The translations under genes were made by a program, and so were the position numbers. A stretch of 64,000 bases of DNA, taken from assembly GCF_002005165.1 (NCBI RefSeq), contig NZ_CP019699.1:2542001-2606000 (forward strand). The letters are read 5' to 3'. Numbering within the stretch: position 1 is the first letter of the stretch; each line of letters starts with the position of its first letter. This DNA comes from Novibacillus thermophilus (GTDB taxonomy: Bacteria; Bacillota; Bacilli; Thermoactinomycetales; Novibacillaceae). This document shows, piece by piece, positions 27,051 to 36,433 of this stretch. Below the pieces are notes generated by a model, which worked only from the letters and a program-made list of their open reading frames with translations, searched no databases and was not told the origin of the DNA.

Positions 27051-27923
27051 GTGAAAATCGGAGTCAGTACGTACAGCTTTTTGGATGCCGTGAAGGCAGG
27101 AGAAATGGATGTGCTGGATGTCGTTCAATGGATAGCTGACAATGGCGGAGAACATATGGAAATTGTCCCTTACGGCTTTACGTTGGTAGACAATTTGGAA
27201 CTAGCCGATGCAGTGCGTGACCAAGCGAAAAAGGCTGGGATTGAGTTATCGAACTACTCCATGCCTGCCAATTTCGTCCGGCGTACGAAAGATGAATTTG
27301 AAGCCGAAGTCGCAAGGGTGAAAGAGCATGTCGATCTCCTGGATCGCATGGGAATTCAGCATATGCGCCATGATGTGACAGCTTTTACACTGCCGCCTGA
27401 AAACGCGACGATCGAATACTTTGAAAACAGCTTGCCACAAATAGTAGAAGGTTGTCGCCGTATCGCTGATTATGCAGCTCAATTTGGGATTACAACCACC
27501 ATTGAAAACCACGGCGTTGCCGTCCAACACAGTGATCGCGTTCAACGGGTGCTCCATGCCGTCGATAGACCAAACTTTAAGACGACTCTCGATATAGGAA
27601 ATTTCATGTGTGTGGATGAAGACCCAATCGTCGGTGTGAGCAAAAATTTGCCGTATGCGTCGCTCGTTCATTTTAAGGACTTTTATGTCCGTCCGTTCTA
27701 CCACGATCCCGGCGGTGGAAAATGGTTTAAAACGGTTAACGGCAATTTTTTGCGAGGCTCCATCGTTGGACACGGAGACATTGAAGTTCGCGAGATCGTA
27801 AAACTGATTAAACGTTCAGGTTACGACGGGTATCTTACTTTGGAGTTTGAAGGCATGGAAGACTGCAGGGAAGCTTGTAAAATCGGTTTGGACAATTTGA
27901 GACGTTTTTGGGAGGAGGCATAA
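27051..27923 (+). CDS. Sugar phosphate isomerase/epimerase (TIM barrel)
   Basis: A 290-residue xylose-isomerase-like TIM-barrel enzyme. The start GTG 27051 lies eight bases after GAGGTG. Motifs: N-terminal IGVSTYSF, metal ligands in TIENHG (Glu), TLDIGNFM (Asp), SLVHFKDFY (His and Asp) and YLTLEFEGMED (Glu). It is paired with a Gfo/Idh/MocA oxidoreductase, an arrangement common in catabolic clusters for inositols, ketosugars and modified sugars, where the two act in sequence. It shows little resemblance to the isomerase at 17354 beyond the fold. Confidence 0.85.
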   Translation: MKIGVSTYSFLDAVKAGEMDVLDVVQWIADNGGEHMEIVPYGFTLVDNLELADAVRDQAKKAGIELSNYSMPANFVRRTKDEFEAEVARVKEHVDLLDRMGIQHMRHDVTAFTLPPENATIEYFENSLPQIVEGCRRIADYAAQFGITTTIENHGVAVQHSDRVQRVLHAVDRPNFKTTLDIGNFMCVDEDPIVGVSKNLPYASLVHFKDFYVRPFYHDPGGGKWFKTVNGNFLRGSIVGHGDIEVREIVKLIKRSGYDGYLTLEFEGMEDCREACKIGLDNLRRFWEEA

Positions 27924-27991
27924 GTTTACCATTTGAGGAAGTGCGCTGGAGCGTGTGCGCGAATTCAGAGGGGAGAAGAGAGGGAAACAAT

Positions 27992-29056
27992 GTGGAGCCA
28001 ATAAAAGTCGGTGTAATTGGTGCAGGTTCTATATCGGAAATGCACTTCGAATCTTATCAACACCATGACGATGTGGAAGTTTATGCCGTGTGTGACTTGA
28101 ATGGACAAAGGGCCAAGGCGAAAGCGGAAAAGTACGGTGCCGAGAAGTATTTTACAGACTACCGTCAACTTTTGGATCTTCCGGAAATCGATGCCGTTAG
28201 CGTGTGCACTTGGAACGACTCCCATGCGGAAATTTCCATAGCCGCCTTAAACTCAGGTAAACACGTGTTGGTCGAAAAGCCGTTGTGTAAAACAGTGGAA
28301 GAGGCACTGGCGATCGAAAAAGCCGTTCAAGAAAGTAATGGAAAAGTCCTTCAAGTGGGCTTTGTTCGTCGGTTTGGCACGAACACTCAAGTTTTAAAAA
28401 AGTTCATCGATGCCGGAGACCTCGGCGACATCTATTACGCTAAAGCCTCTTGCCTTCGGGTTCTCGGCAATCCGGGAGGTTGGTTTGCCGACAAGGAACG
28501 TTCGGGAGGCGGGCCTTTAATTGATCTGGGCGTGCATGTGATTGACCTGTGCTGGTATCTCATGGGCAAACCAAAGGTCCAGTCGGTTAGCGGCAACACG
28601 TACAGTCGGCTGGGTAACCGGTCAAATGTCGAAAACAAATCATTTTATAAAGCAGCCGACTACGATCGTCACAAAAATACGGTGGAAGATTTGGCAAATG
28701 CCATGATCCGGTTTGAAAACGGCGCTTCGTTAATGGTCGATGTCAGCTTTACTTTACATGCAAAAGGAGAATCTGTTGCAGTCAATGTATACGGAGAAAA
28801 GGGAGGGGCGGAAGTCGAACCTGAGCTACAAATTACAACCGAAAAACATAACACTATTTTGAATGCGACGCCACAGATTGACGCCTTATCTTTTGATTTT
28901 AAAAAGGGGTTTCAAAACGAAATCGACCACTTCGTATCTTGTTTAAAAGGTGATGTAGAAACCATTTGTCCAGTGCAAGACGGCGTCGAAATCATGAAAA
29001 TATTAGCTGGCGTATACGAGTCGAGCGAAAAAGGAAAAGAAATCTATTTGAGCTAG
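27992..29056 (+). CDS. Gfo/Idh/MocA family oxidoreductase
   Basis: A 354-residue NAD(P)-dependent dehydrogenase. GTG 27992 is preferred because AGAGGG lies seven bases upstream and it places the Rossmann motif VGVIGAGSIS at residues 5-14; the frame is open earlier without similarity. The catalytic motif is EKPLCKTVEEA, and RSGGGPLIDLGVHVIDLCWY holds the second conserved Asp/His pair. Such enzymes oxidise or reduce sugars at one carbon in the cytoplasm. Next in the operon is a CUT1 importer, so both probably act on the imported sugar. Confidence 0.9.
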   Translation: MEPIKVGVIGAGSISEMHFESYQHHDDVEVYAVCDLNGQRAKAKAEKYGAEKYFTDYRQLLDLPEIDAVSVCTWNDSHAEISIAALNSGKHVLVEKPLCKTVEEALAIEKAVQESNGKVLQVGFVRRFGTNTQVLKKFIDAGDLGDIYYAKASCLRVLGNPGGWFADKERSGGGPLIDLGVHVIDLCWYLMGKPKVQSVSGNTYSRLGNRSNVENKSFYKAADYDRHKNTVEDLANAMIRFENGASLMVDVSFTLHAKGESVAVNVYGEKGGAEVEPELQITTEKHNTILNATPQIDALSFDFKKGFQNEIDHFVSCLKGDVETICPVQDGVEIMKILAGVYESSEKGKEIYLS

Positions 29057-29155
29057 CCATTACCTCCTTCGCACCAAAGGGAGGTGGTTCTGTTCTCCGC
29101 TGTTGTGTATGCGATTACAATTTGTGCATTAATTTTTCAAGGGGGCTTTAGATTG

Positions 29156-30061
29156 ATGGGAGATGTGTCTCGCAGAAAGAGGTGGTTACAGCCGAAAGAT
29201 TGGGTCGGATTACTATTTTCCGGCCCGCTAATCATTGGTATGGCGGCCTTCGCCGTCTATCCGATGGTGGCTGCCCTGCTACTGAGTTTTCAGGAATCTA
29301 ACGGAATCTCGGGCACGTGGGTCGGGTTAGACAATTACAGCCGCATCTTTCGCGATCTCGCTTTTTGGAGAGCCCTTTCCAACACATTTTATATGGCGGC
29401 ACTGTCTGTGTTGCTCGGGACTTTTTTATCGTTTGTATTGGCGAGCCTGATCAACAGCCTCCCTTGGAGCAGAAGCAAAAATTTTTTCAAAAGCATCTTT
29501 TTTTTACCGAACGTTGTCTCTGCCGTCGCGACGAGTATCCTGTTTTCATTTCTTTTATATCCGGAAAACACCGGGTTGTTGAACTACGTGGCCGGTCTCT
29601 TTGGCATCGAACCAGTCGGGTGGTTTACCGACCCTGCCCATTCGAGGAACAGCATGGTGTTATTAAGTTTGTGGTCTTCGCTAGGCTATAACACCATTAT
29701 TTTTTTCGCTGCCCTGCAAAGCGTTCCCAAGCAATTGTATGAAGCGGCGGAAGTCGACGGCGCCGATGGCGTCAAAAGGTGGTGGCATATCACGATACCG
29801 TATGTAAGACCGATCTTTTTATTCGTGATCATCATCAGTACGATCAACGGCATGAAGCGTTTTACAGACGTTTGGCTCATTGGCGGAACCGCGGGCAACC
29901 CCGATGGAACGTTAATGACCGCGGTTTTGTATATTTACCGCTACGCCTTTGTATCTTCGGAGATGGGGATTGCCTCAGCCGCCTCCTACATCTTGTTTCT
30001 TGTGATCCTGGTTCTCACGGGGCTGATGTTAAAAACGAACAAGAAAGCGAGCGTTGATTGA
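29156..30061 (+). CDS. Sugar ABC transporter permease (CUT1, MalF-like)
   Basis: A 301-residue permease. The start ATG 29156 follows AAGGGGG by about ten bases; earlier in-frame starts would add an extra hydrophobic segment and lie on top of a ribosome-binding site. GLLFSGPLIIGMAAFAVYPM is the first membrane segment, and the EAA loop reads QLYEAAEVDGADGVKRWW. It pairs with the permease at 30077 and the binding protein at 30957. Confidence 0.9.
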   Translation: MGDVSRRKRWLQPKDWVGLLFSGPLIIGMAAFAVYPMVAALLLSFQESNGISGTWVGLDNYSRIFRDLAFWRALSNTFYMAALSVLLGTFLSFVLASLINSLPWSRSKNFFKSIFFLPNVVSAVATSILFSFLLYPENTGLLNYVAGLFGIEPVGWFTDPAHSRNSMVLLSLWSSLGYNTIIFFAALQSVPKQLYEAAEVDGADGVKRWWHITIPYVRPIFLFVIIISTINGMKRFTDVWLIGGTAGNPDGTLMTAVLYIYRYAFVSSEMGIASAASYILFLVILVLTGLMLKTNKKASVD

Positions 30062-30076
30062 GGGGAGAGAGAGTCC

Positions 30077-30913
30077 ATGGCGCGCAGTAAGGCAGTGACG
30101 CATGGGGGCGTTTTGGTGCTCTTGTCCGTCAGTTCGTTGATCATGGTGATTCCGTTTTTGTGGATGCTCATGACGAGTTTTGACTGGGCAGCCAGACTGA
30201 ATATACCGTTTCCGCCTAAATTTTGGCCACAAGATTTTTCACTGCAGACATACGAAGCGGCGTTTTTGAACATCGACATGCTCCGCTACATTTTTAATTC
30301 TCTTCTCGTATCCTTTGGCGTGATTGTCGTCAGTTTGTTCTCTGCGTTATTATCCGGATACGCCATCTCCAAGATACAATTCAAAGGGGCGAACGCCGTT
30401 CTCCTTTTAGCGCTCAGTACGATGATGATCCCTTTTGAAATGACGATGATCCCACAGTATTTGCTTTTTGATAAATTACAACTGCTCGACACCTATTGGG
30501 CATTTTACTTACCGGCGCTCAACTACGCGTTCGGCACGTTTTTAGCCAAACAGTTTATCGATCAACTTCCTTCCAGTTTAAGAGAAGCGGCGATCATGGA
30601 TGGGGCGAGGGAATTTACGGTATTTTGGCGTGTTTACTTTCCTATCTGTACGCCGATTGTGGCGACGATGACGATCTTGCAGTTTCTCGCCGTCTGGAAC
30701 GATTTGTTGTGGCCGCTGCTCGTTCTAAACGATCCTGCGAAGTACACGATTCAACTCGGCTTGGCCATGTTTAGCTACAACCAAGGGATGAATCACTTCC
30801 CTTCCATCATCATGGCGGCGACGACGATTAGTTTGATACCGATTCTCGCGGTATACGTCTTTTTGCAGCGGTACATCGTTGAAAGCATCGCTTTAACCGG
30901 CTTAAAACAATAG
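30077..30913 (+). CDS. Sugar ABC transporter permease (CUT1, MalG-like)
   Basis: A 278-residue second permease. ATG 30077 follows GGGGAGAG. N-terminal IPFLWMLMTSF is the usual MalG-type motif, and SLREAAIMDGAREFTVFWRV is the EAA loop. The C-terminus QRYIVESIALTGLKQ is typical for the family. No ATPase gene accompanies this set, as with the other CUT1 sets in the window. Confidence 0.92.
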   Translation: MARSKAVTHGGVLVLLSVSSLIMVIPFLWMLMTSFDWAARLNIPFPPKFWPQDFSLQTYEAAFLNIDMLRYIFNSLLVSFGVIVVSLFSALLSGYAISKIQFKGANAVLLLALSTMMIPFEMTMIPQYLLFDKLQLLDTYWAFYLPALNYAFGTFLAKQFIDQLPSSLREAAIMDGAREFTVFWRVYFPICTPIVATMTILQFLAVWNDLLWPLLVLNDPAKYTIQLGLAMFSYNQGMNHFPSIIMAATTISLIPILAVYVFLQRYIVESIALTGLKQ

Positions 30914-30956
30914 CTCGTAGAGGGGAGAAATGTCAGTGATTAATGGAGGGACGGTC

Positions 30957-32339
30957 ATGAACAAGCGTGTGCTCCTCACATGGACTTCCATATTGGTGAT
31001 CAGTCTTTCCGGGTGTTCATTGTGGAAGGCGAACAGCGATGAGGCCGATTCGGATATAGCCGTCGTCTCCGAAGTCTCGGGAAAAGTGCGGGTCGCGTTA
31101 GCCGGCTGGCAGGTTGCCAATGGGCTCGACCCTGTCACAGTCAAGAAAACGACCGGTTTTAGTGAGTACTCAAAGAAGACATTTAATCACATGTACCCGA
31201 ATATTGAGTTGGAAGTGATCCAGATCCCGTGGGAAAATGCCCAGGCGAAACAGAAAGCGCTGTTACTGTCGAGGGATGTGGACGTCTTGTACACCGGTGG
31301 CGCGTTTGCCTCCCAGTTTTACCAACAGGGTTTGTTGAGAAACATTGACGATCTCATTGAAAACGACAGACGTTTTGACCCTGACCTTTATATCCGGAAT
31401 GTTTATGAAAATTCGTTTAGCACGAAATCTTTAGACGGTCAGCACCAATTTGGATTGCCATCGGTCCTCGGAAGTTACATGATCGTGTACGATAAAAAGT
31501 TATTCGACGATTGGGGCGTCGAGTATTTGTCGGAGACCCCAACACCTGAAGAAGTGCTGCACAAAGCGAAGCGCATGACGGGGAAAAACCCGGTAACGGG
31601 CGAAAAAAATTACGGATTGTGGTTCCAAGGGAACAGTTTAAACCAGTACACGTTTGTGACGCTGACGTACGCCTACGGAGCGGAGGGAGCTGTTGGAAGT
31701 CTCAATGACTTGAAGCGTGTGCGATGGGAGTTGAACAAGCCTGAAATGAAAAAGGTGTTTGAATGGTTGAAAGAAGCGTCAACGCTTGCGCCTCCCGCCT
31801 TTATAAACGGTCAAGGAAAAGAAAACTTCGGTCTCGAAAACAACAACATCGCCATTGGCATTCTCAGTGCCAGCGCCTTTCCGGCGTTTAGCGAATACAA
31901 AAGTTCCGGCGACACAAAGCTGATCGAACGATTCGTGCCGGTAAAAAATTTCGGACCGGATGGAAAGGGATGGATCCCGACGGATCCGATTGTCATGGCT
32001 AAAAATGCAGACGATGTTCGAGCATCGTGGGAAGTGATGAAGTTTTTGGCCAGTTACGACACGCAAAAACATAACTACGAGAACTTTCAGTACAACCCTT
32101 CGATAGCGGACCCCGATTTCGTCGATCCACATGACGTCTACACACAAAAGGCAATCGAAATTGCGAAATTGGCGGAACCTACGTTAATGGATGAAGCGAA
32201 TCCTTTTTTTGGAACCAAGATGGTGCCTGTCATCAACGGGTTTATCAGTCAAGCGCACAATAACCGTGCACCGGATATTGACGAGCTATTAAAAAATCTG
32301 CAACAAGACGCAACGGAGTGGTCAAGACACCAAAAATGA
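30957..32339 (+). CDS. Sugar-binding lipoprotein (family 1 solute-binding protein)
   Basis: A 460-residue binding protein. ATG 30957, after GGAGGG, gives MNKRVLLTWTSILVISLSGC with a lipobox, so the earlier ATG at 30930 is less likely although it also has GGGGAG before it. The mature part contains VLYTGGAFASQFY, YMIVYDKKLF and the hinge region of family 1 proteins. It completes the importer of this operon. The gene ends 101 bases before the regulator gene at 32441, without an obvious terminator. Confidence 0.88.
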   Translation: MNKRVLLTWTSILVISLSGCSLWKANSDEADSDIAVVSEVSGKVRVALAGWQVANGLDPVTVKKTTGFSEYSKKTFNHMYPNIELEVIQIPWENAQAKQKALLLSRDVDVLYTGGAFASQFYQQGLLRNIDDLIENDRRFDPDLYIRNVYENSFSTKSLDGQHQFGLPSVLGSYMIVYDKKLFDDWGVEYLSETPTPEEVLHKAKRMTGKNPVTGEKNYGLWFQGNSLNQYTFVTLTYAYGAEGAVGSLNDLKRVRWELNKPEMKKVFEWLKEASTLAPPAFINGQGKENFGLENNNIAIGILSASAFPAFSEYKSSGDTKLIERFVPVKNFGPDGKGWIPTDPIVMAKNADDVRASWEVMKFLASYDTQKHNYENFQYNPSIADPDFVDPHDVYTQKAIEIAKLAEPTLMDEANPFFGTKMVPVINGFISQAHNNRAPDIDELLKNLQQDATEWSRHQK

Positions 32340-32440
32340 CGTTTCTCATTCATACATCCATATAATTCGGAATACAATGAACCTATCATACAGGTGTACC
32401 GTCATACTGGGTGGAAGGGTTGGGGAGAAGGGGACGAAGC

Positions 32441-33133
32441 ATGCGAAGAATTAAGAAAGTGTCGTTGAGCAAGATGATTGCAGATGAAATCAAAAATTAC
32501 ATTAAAAGCGAGCACTTACACGAAGGAGATAGACTCCCGTCTATGGATCGCTTGATGAAACAACTCAACGTTGGGCGTTCTTCCCTCCGCGAGGCCTTAA
32601 GGTTTTTGGAAGCTATCGAAGTGATTGAAGTGATCAACGGAAAAGGCATTTATGTCAAAGATGCCAACACGTACCGCATTGAGACGAAAATCAACATTCA
32701 GAACGAGAAGCAGTTTTTACTGCAAATGAGTGAAGTGCGACGAGCATTGGAAGGAAAAGCAGTAGAATTGGCTGCGAAAAGAGTGACAGAAGCGCAAATA
32801 AAAGAGCTCGAAGCTTACTTGACGCAATATAAACACTTTTTGGACAGAGGGGAAAGGGAGGAGGCGTCCGGGGCCGACGCCCGTTTCCACCAAACGCTTT
32901 ACCGGGCGGCGCAAAACGACATTTTGGAAGGCATTATACATTCGATTCGCGACAATCTTGACGAATTTTGGAAGAGCCCGTTCGGTATTCAGTCAATCTT
33001 TGACAATTCATACCCTTTCCACCTCACGTTGTTGGATGCGCTTAAAGCGGGGGACAGCGAGCGTGCGGTACAAGAGTTCGATAAGCTCATGGACGCTGTC
33101 GAGCACTCGATACACCAAGTTCACGTTGAGTAA
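32441..33133 (+). CDS. GntR/FadR family transcriptional regulator
   Basis: A 230-residue regulator with an N-terminal winged helix-turn-helix (SLSKMIADEIKNYIKSEHL, DRLPSMDRLMKQLNVGRSSL, REALRFLEAIEVIEV) and a C-terminal all-helical FCD ligand-binding domain (RRALEGKAVELAAKRV, ADARFHQTLYRAAQND). FCD regulators bind metal and small acids or sugars. The ATG at 32441, after AAGGGG, is the natural start. It sits between two CUT1 importer sets, so it is likely to control one or both. Confidence 0.9.
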   Translation: MRRIKKVSLSKMIADEIKNYIKSEHLHEGDRLPSMDRLMKQLNVGRSSLREALRFLEAIEVIEVINGKGIYVKDANTYRIETKINIQNEKQFLLQMSEVRRALEGKAVELAAKRVTEAQIKELEAYLTQYKHFLDRGEREEASGADARFHQTLYRAAQNDILEGIIHSIRDNLDEFWKSPFGIQSIFDNSYPFHLTLLDALKAGDSERAVQEFDKLMDAVEHSIHQVHVE

Positions 33134-33292
33134 TGGGATAACGTCGTCAGCTCTTAACAGGAGGTGAATCGCCAATGGATGACAAAATTCAGTGTCGACG
33201 AAGGGGGTGTTGACTGACCTACGACGGGAACTGCTGGGTGCCGGAAGCGGAAGAAGGCCAACCATGTGAACATGAGTTCGGGAGGGAAGGAA

Positions 33293-34585
33293 ATGAAACG
33301 CTCGAAACGTATCGATACAATCCTTTTAGCTGTGACCGTTGTGTGGACAACGGTTTTGGCCGGCTGTGCGTCTGGAGAAAGTGAAGTCACATCGGGCGGG
33401 AACGGGACAACCGTCACGTTTTGGCACGGGTCGACGGATGTAGAGCAAGAAGCCCTTGAAGAGATCGTAAAAGCGTTTAACGAGCAGCAATCTGACGTGA
33501 CGGTGGAAGCTGTTTACATCGCGCAACAAGGTGAAGGGCAAAACGAGAAGCTGCTTGCGGCCATTGCCGGTGGCAATCCGCCGGATGTCGCGTATTTTGA
33601 CCGTTTTGAGGTCGGTTCCTGGGCAGCTCAAGGATCGCTGACCGATCTGACAGAGTACGCCGACCAAGACAACATCGAAGACAACGATTATTACGAATAC
33701 GCGATAAACGAGGCGAAATACGAAGGAAAACTGTACGGTTTGCCGATGGACACTGACGCCCGTCTATTGTTTTACAATAAAGACCACTTTAAGGAAGCCG
33801 GGCTCGATCCCGAAAATCCGCCGAAAAAGATTGCCGAATTGGAAGAAGTCGCGGAGAAGTTGACGATTAAGAAAGGGAACCGCTTTGAGCGGATCGGCTT
33901 TATCCCGTGGTATGGCCAGGGATGGATGTACACGTGGGGATGGGTGTTTGGCGGTGAATTTTACGATGAAGATACCGGCCAAGTGACGGCGGACGATCCT
34001 AAAATTGTAGAATCCCTGCAGTGGATGACGGACTACGCCCAAGAGTACGGCATCGAAAATTTGACGGCGTTTACGGATTCGGCAGGCTCAGGGGCTGAAA
34101 GCCCATTTCTCACCGGTCAAATAAGCATGGTGGTAACGGTGCCGAGCATGGTCGGCAGTATTAAGAAATACAAACCGGATTTGAACTACGGGGTCGCTCC
34201 CATTCCTACTCCGACCGGAGATCATTTCACGACTTGGGCGGGAGGATGGAGTTTCGTCATCCCTAAAGGAGCCCAAAACGAGGAAGCCGCCTGGGAGTTT
34301 ATGAAATTTGCGGCAGGGCCGGCAGGGCAGAAAATTTACAGTGAAAAGACTGGAAATCTGGCTTCAATCAAAGCGATTAACGATGAATTGCATACAGATG
34401 ACCCGATTATGAAAGCATTTGTTGACATTTTGCCGCAGGCGCGTCACCGTCCCGTCATCTCGGAGGGCTCTCTGTTGTGGAACGAGTTGGTTCAGGCGAG
34501 GGACCTCGCGATTCGGGAGAAGGACACCCCGGAAAATTTGTTAAAAGCTGTGTCAGATAAAGTGAATAAGGCTCTGAATCAATGA
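33293..34585 (+). CDS. Sugar-binding lipoprotein (family 1 solute-binding protein)
   Basis: A 430-residue binding protein. ATG 33293 follows GGGAGGGAAGG and opens a signal peptide with lipobox VLAGCASG. The mature N-terminus begins VTFWHGSTDVEQEALEEIVK, typical for oligosaccharide-binding proteins. Aromatic residues suited to sugar stacking are common (PWYGQGWMYTWGWVFGG). It is the first gene of a unit that ends with the GH38 alpha-mannosidase, so a manno-oligosaccharide ligand is plausible but unproven. Confidence 0.9.
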   Translation: MKRSKRIDTILLAVTVVWTTVLAGCASGESEVTSGGNGTTVTFWHGSTDVEQEALEEIVKAFNEQQSDVTVEAVYIAQQGEGQNEKLLAAIAGGNPPDVAYFDRFEVGSWAAQGSLTDLTEYADQDNIEDNDYYEYAINEAKYEGKLYGLPMDTDARLLFYNKDHFKEAGLDPENPPKKIAELEEVAEKLTIKKGNRFERIGFIPWYGQGWMYTWGWVFGGEFYDEDTGQVTADDPKIVESLQWMTDYAQEYGIENLTAFTDSAGSGAESPFLTGQISMVVTVPSMVGSIKKYKPDLNYGVAPIPTPTGDHFTTWAGGWSFVIPKGAQNEEAAWEFMKFAAGPAGQKIYSEKTGNLASIKAINDELHTDDPIMKAFVDILPQARHRPVISEGSLLWNELVQARDLAIREKDTPENLLKAVSDKVNKALNQ

Positions 34586-34644
34586 CAAGGGAGGAGGCCG
34601 ACGGAGGACGGATTTCCGTTACTTCCCAGTAAGGAGGGATGACG

Positions 34645-35586
34645 GTGGCTAAAACGGAGCAGGTGGTGAGCACCAAAACGGGCAAACCGGTAAAGATGGG
34701 GATTTCGTGGCACAAGCGGGAACGGGTTTGGGGATGGCTGTTTGCGTCTCCGTGGATCATCGGGTTTTGCGTCTTCTTCGCTTTTCCGCTCTTTTCTTCC
34801 ATTTACTACAGTTTTACGAGCTACAGCATTTTGCAACCGGGAGAATTCGTCGGGTTGCAAAACTATCGGACACTCATGCAAGATCCAGTGTTTTGGGACG
34901 CGGTTTACAATACGGTGTACTTTACTGTTTTCTTTGTTCCCCTCAGTATCATTTTCGGTGTCAGTCTCGCCCTCTTCCTCAATATGAGAGTGAAAGGGAT
35001 GGCTGTCTACCGTACGATTTTCTTTCTTCCGACACTAGTGCCGCAAGTAGCTTTGGCCGTTTTGTGGGTCTGGCTGTTGAACCCCCAATTCGGCTTGGTC
35101 AACGGCATGCTGGCGTCAGTCGGAATCGATGGGCCGGCATGGCTCGGGGACGAATCGTGGTCAAAGCCGTCGCTCATTTTAATGTCTCTGTGGGCGATCG
35201 GGCAGGCAGTAGTCATCTACTTGGCAGGATTGCACGACATTCCACAAGACTACTACGATGCTGCCGATGTTGACGGGGCCAACTGGTTTCAAAAAATTAA
35301 AAGCGTGACGTTGCCACTGCTCACGCCTGTCATCTTTTATAACTTGGTTATGGGAGTGATCGGGGCTTTCCAGCAGTTTACCCTTCCGTATACGTTGACA
35401 AAAGGACAGGGTACGCCGGCCAACTCGCTCATGTTTTACGTCATGTATTTGTACGACAACGGGTTTAAATATTTCAAGATGGGCTATGCGTCGGCCATGG
35501 CGTGGATTCTTTTCCTAATCATCATGCTGTTAACGGGCCTGATTTTCCTGACGTCGAAGCGATGGGTCCATTATCAGGGGAGGTGA
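34645..35586 (+). CDS. Sugar ABC transporter permease (CUT1, MalF-like)
   Basis: A 313-residue permease. GTG 34645 is chosen because AAGGAGG at 34631-34637 is directly against the ATG at 34639 but correctly spaced for 34645. WLFASPWIIGFCVFFAFPLF is the first segment, and DYYDAADVDGANWFQKIKSV is the EAA loop. Belongs with 33293 and 35593. Confidence 0.9.
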   Translation: MAKTEQVVSTKTGKPVKMGISWHKRERVWGWLFASPWIIGFCVFFAFPLFSSIYYSFTSYSILQPGEFVGLQNYRTLMQDPVFWDAVYNTVYFTVFFVPLSIIFGVSLALFLNMRVKGMAVYRTIFFLPTLVPQVALAVLWVWLLNPQFGLVNGMLASVGIDGPAWLGDESWSKPSLILMSLWAIGQAVVIYLAGLHDIPQDYYDAADVDGANWFQKIKSVTLPLLTPVIFYNLVMGVIGAFQQFTLPYTLTKGQGTPANSLMFYVMYLYDNGFKYFKMGYASAMAWILFLIIMLLTGLIFLTSKRWVHYQGR

Positions 35587-35592
35587 GGGAGA

Positions 35593-36417
35593 ATGAAGAA
35601 CAAGGTGAAAAAAGTGTTGACACACGTTGTCTTGCTGCTCGCTTCTTGTTTTTTTATCATCCCCTTCGTGTGGTTGCTGTCCACGTCACTCAAACCCCCG
35701 ACGCAAATTTTCACTTGGCCTCCCGAATGGATTCCCAAGCCGTTCACGTGGTCCAATTACATCGACGCTGTGGCGTACATTCCTTTTTTTACGTATTTGA
35801 AAAATACAGTCGTCATTACAGTGTTGAGTACCGTCGGCGCGATGCTGTCGTGTCCGTTGGTCGCCTACAGTTTTGCCAAGCTGCGCTGGAAGGGGCGCAA
35901 TGTGTTGTTTGCCATTACGATCGCGGTGATGATGATTCCCACTCAGGTGACGATGATTCCGCTGTTCATCATGTTTGAAAAGTTCGGCTGGGTTGGGACA
36001 CCGTTACCTTTGATCGTCCCGGCATTTTTCGGTATCCCGCTGTTTATTTTCTTATTGAGGCAGTTTTTTCTCGGACTTCCTGGCGAACTCCTAGATTCTG
36101 CGAGAATTGACGGTGCGGGAGAATTTCGCATTTACTGGCAGATTATGCTCCCGCTGGCGAAACCGGCCGTCCTCGCAGTCGGATTGTTCCAGTTCATGAA
36201 CAGCTGGACAGACTTTATCGGCCCGCTCCTTTATTTGACAGAGCCGCAATCGTACACGTTATCCCTCGGACTGCAACAGTTCCACAATCTCCGGGGTGCA
36301 GAGTGGGGACTGATGATGGCTGTCGCGACGATGATGACGTTACCTGTCGTGGTGTTGTTTTTCCTCTTACAGAAGACGTTTATCCGGGGGATCACGTTTA
36401 CCGGTATAAAGGGATAG
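35593..36417 (+). CDS. Sugar ABC transporter permease (CUT1, MalG-like)
   Basis: A 274-residue permease starting six bases after the previous stop; GGGGAGG and GGGAG lie just upstream. IIPFVWLLSTSLKPPTQIF is typical of the family, and ELLDSARIDGAGEFRIYWQI is the EAA loop. The alpha-mannosidase gene begins 16 bases later, in the same operon. Confidence 0.93.
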   Translation: MKNKVKKVLTHVVLLLASCFFIIPFVWLLSTSLKPPTQIFTWPPEWIPKPFTWSNYIDAVAYIPFFTYLKNTVVITVLSTVGAMLSCPLVAYSFAKLRWKGRNVLFAITIAVMMIPTQVTMIPLFIMFEKFGWVGTPLPLIVPAFFGIPLFIFLLRQFFLGLPGELLDSARIDGAGEFRIYWQIMLPLAKPAVLAVGLFQFMNSWTDFIGPLLYLTEPQSYTLSLGLQQFHNLRGAEWGLMMAVATMMTLPVVVLFFLLQKTFIRGITFTGIKG

Positions 36418-36433
36418 TTAGGAGGCATGGTGC

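Noticed and set aside
33172-33262. Short frames with AGGAGGTG and AAGGGG sites between the FadR-type gene and the binding-protein gene
   Set aside because: They encode 12-21 residues without similarity, and the strong sites may be relics of the leader; not enough to call a gene.
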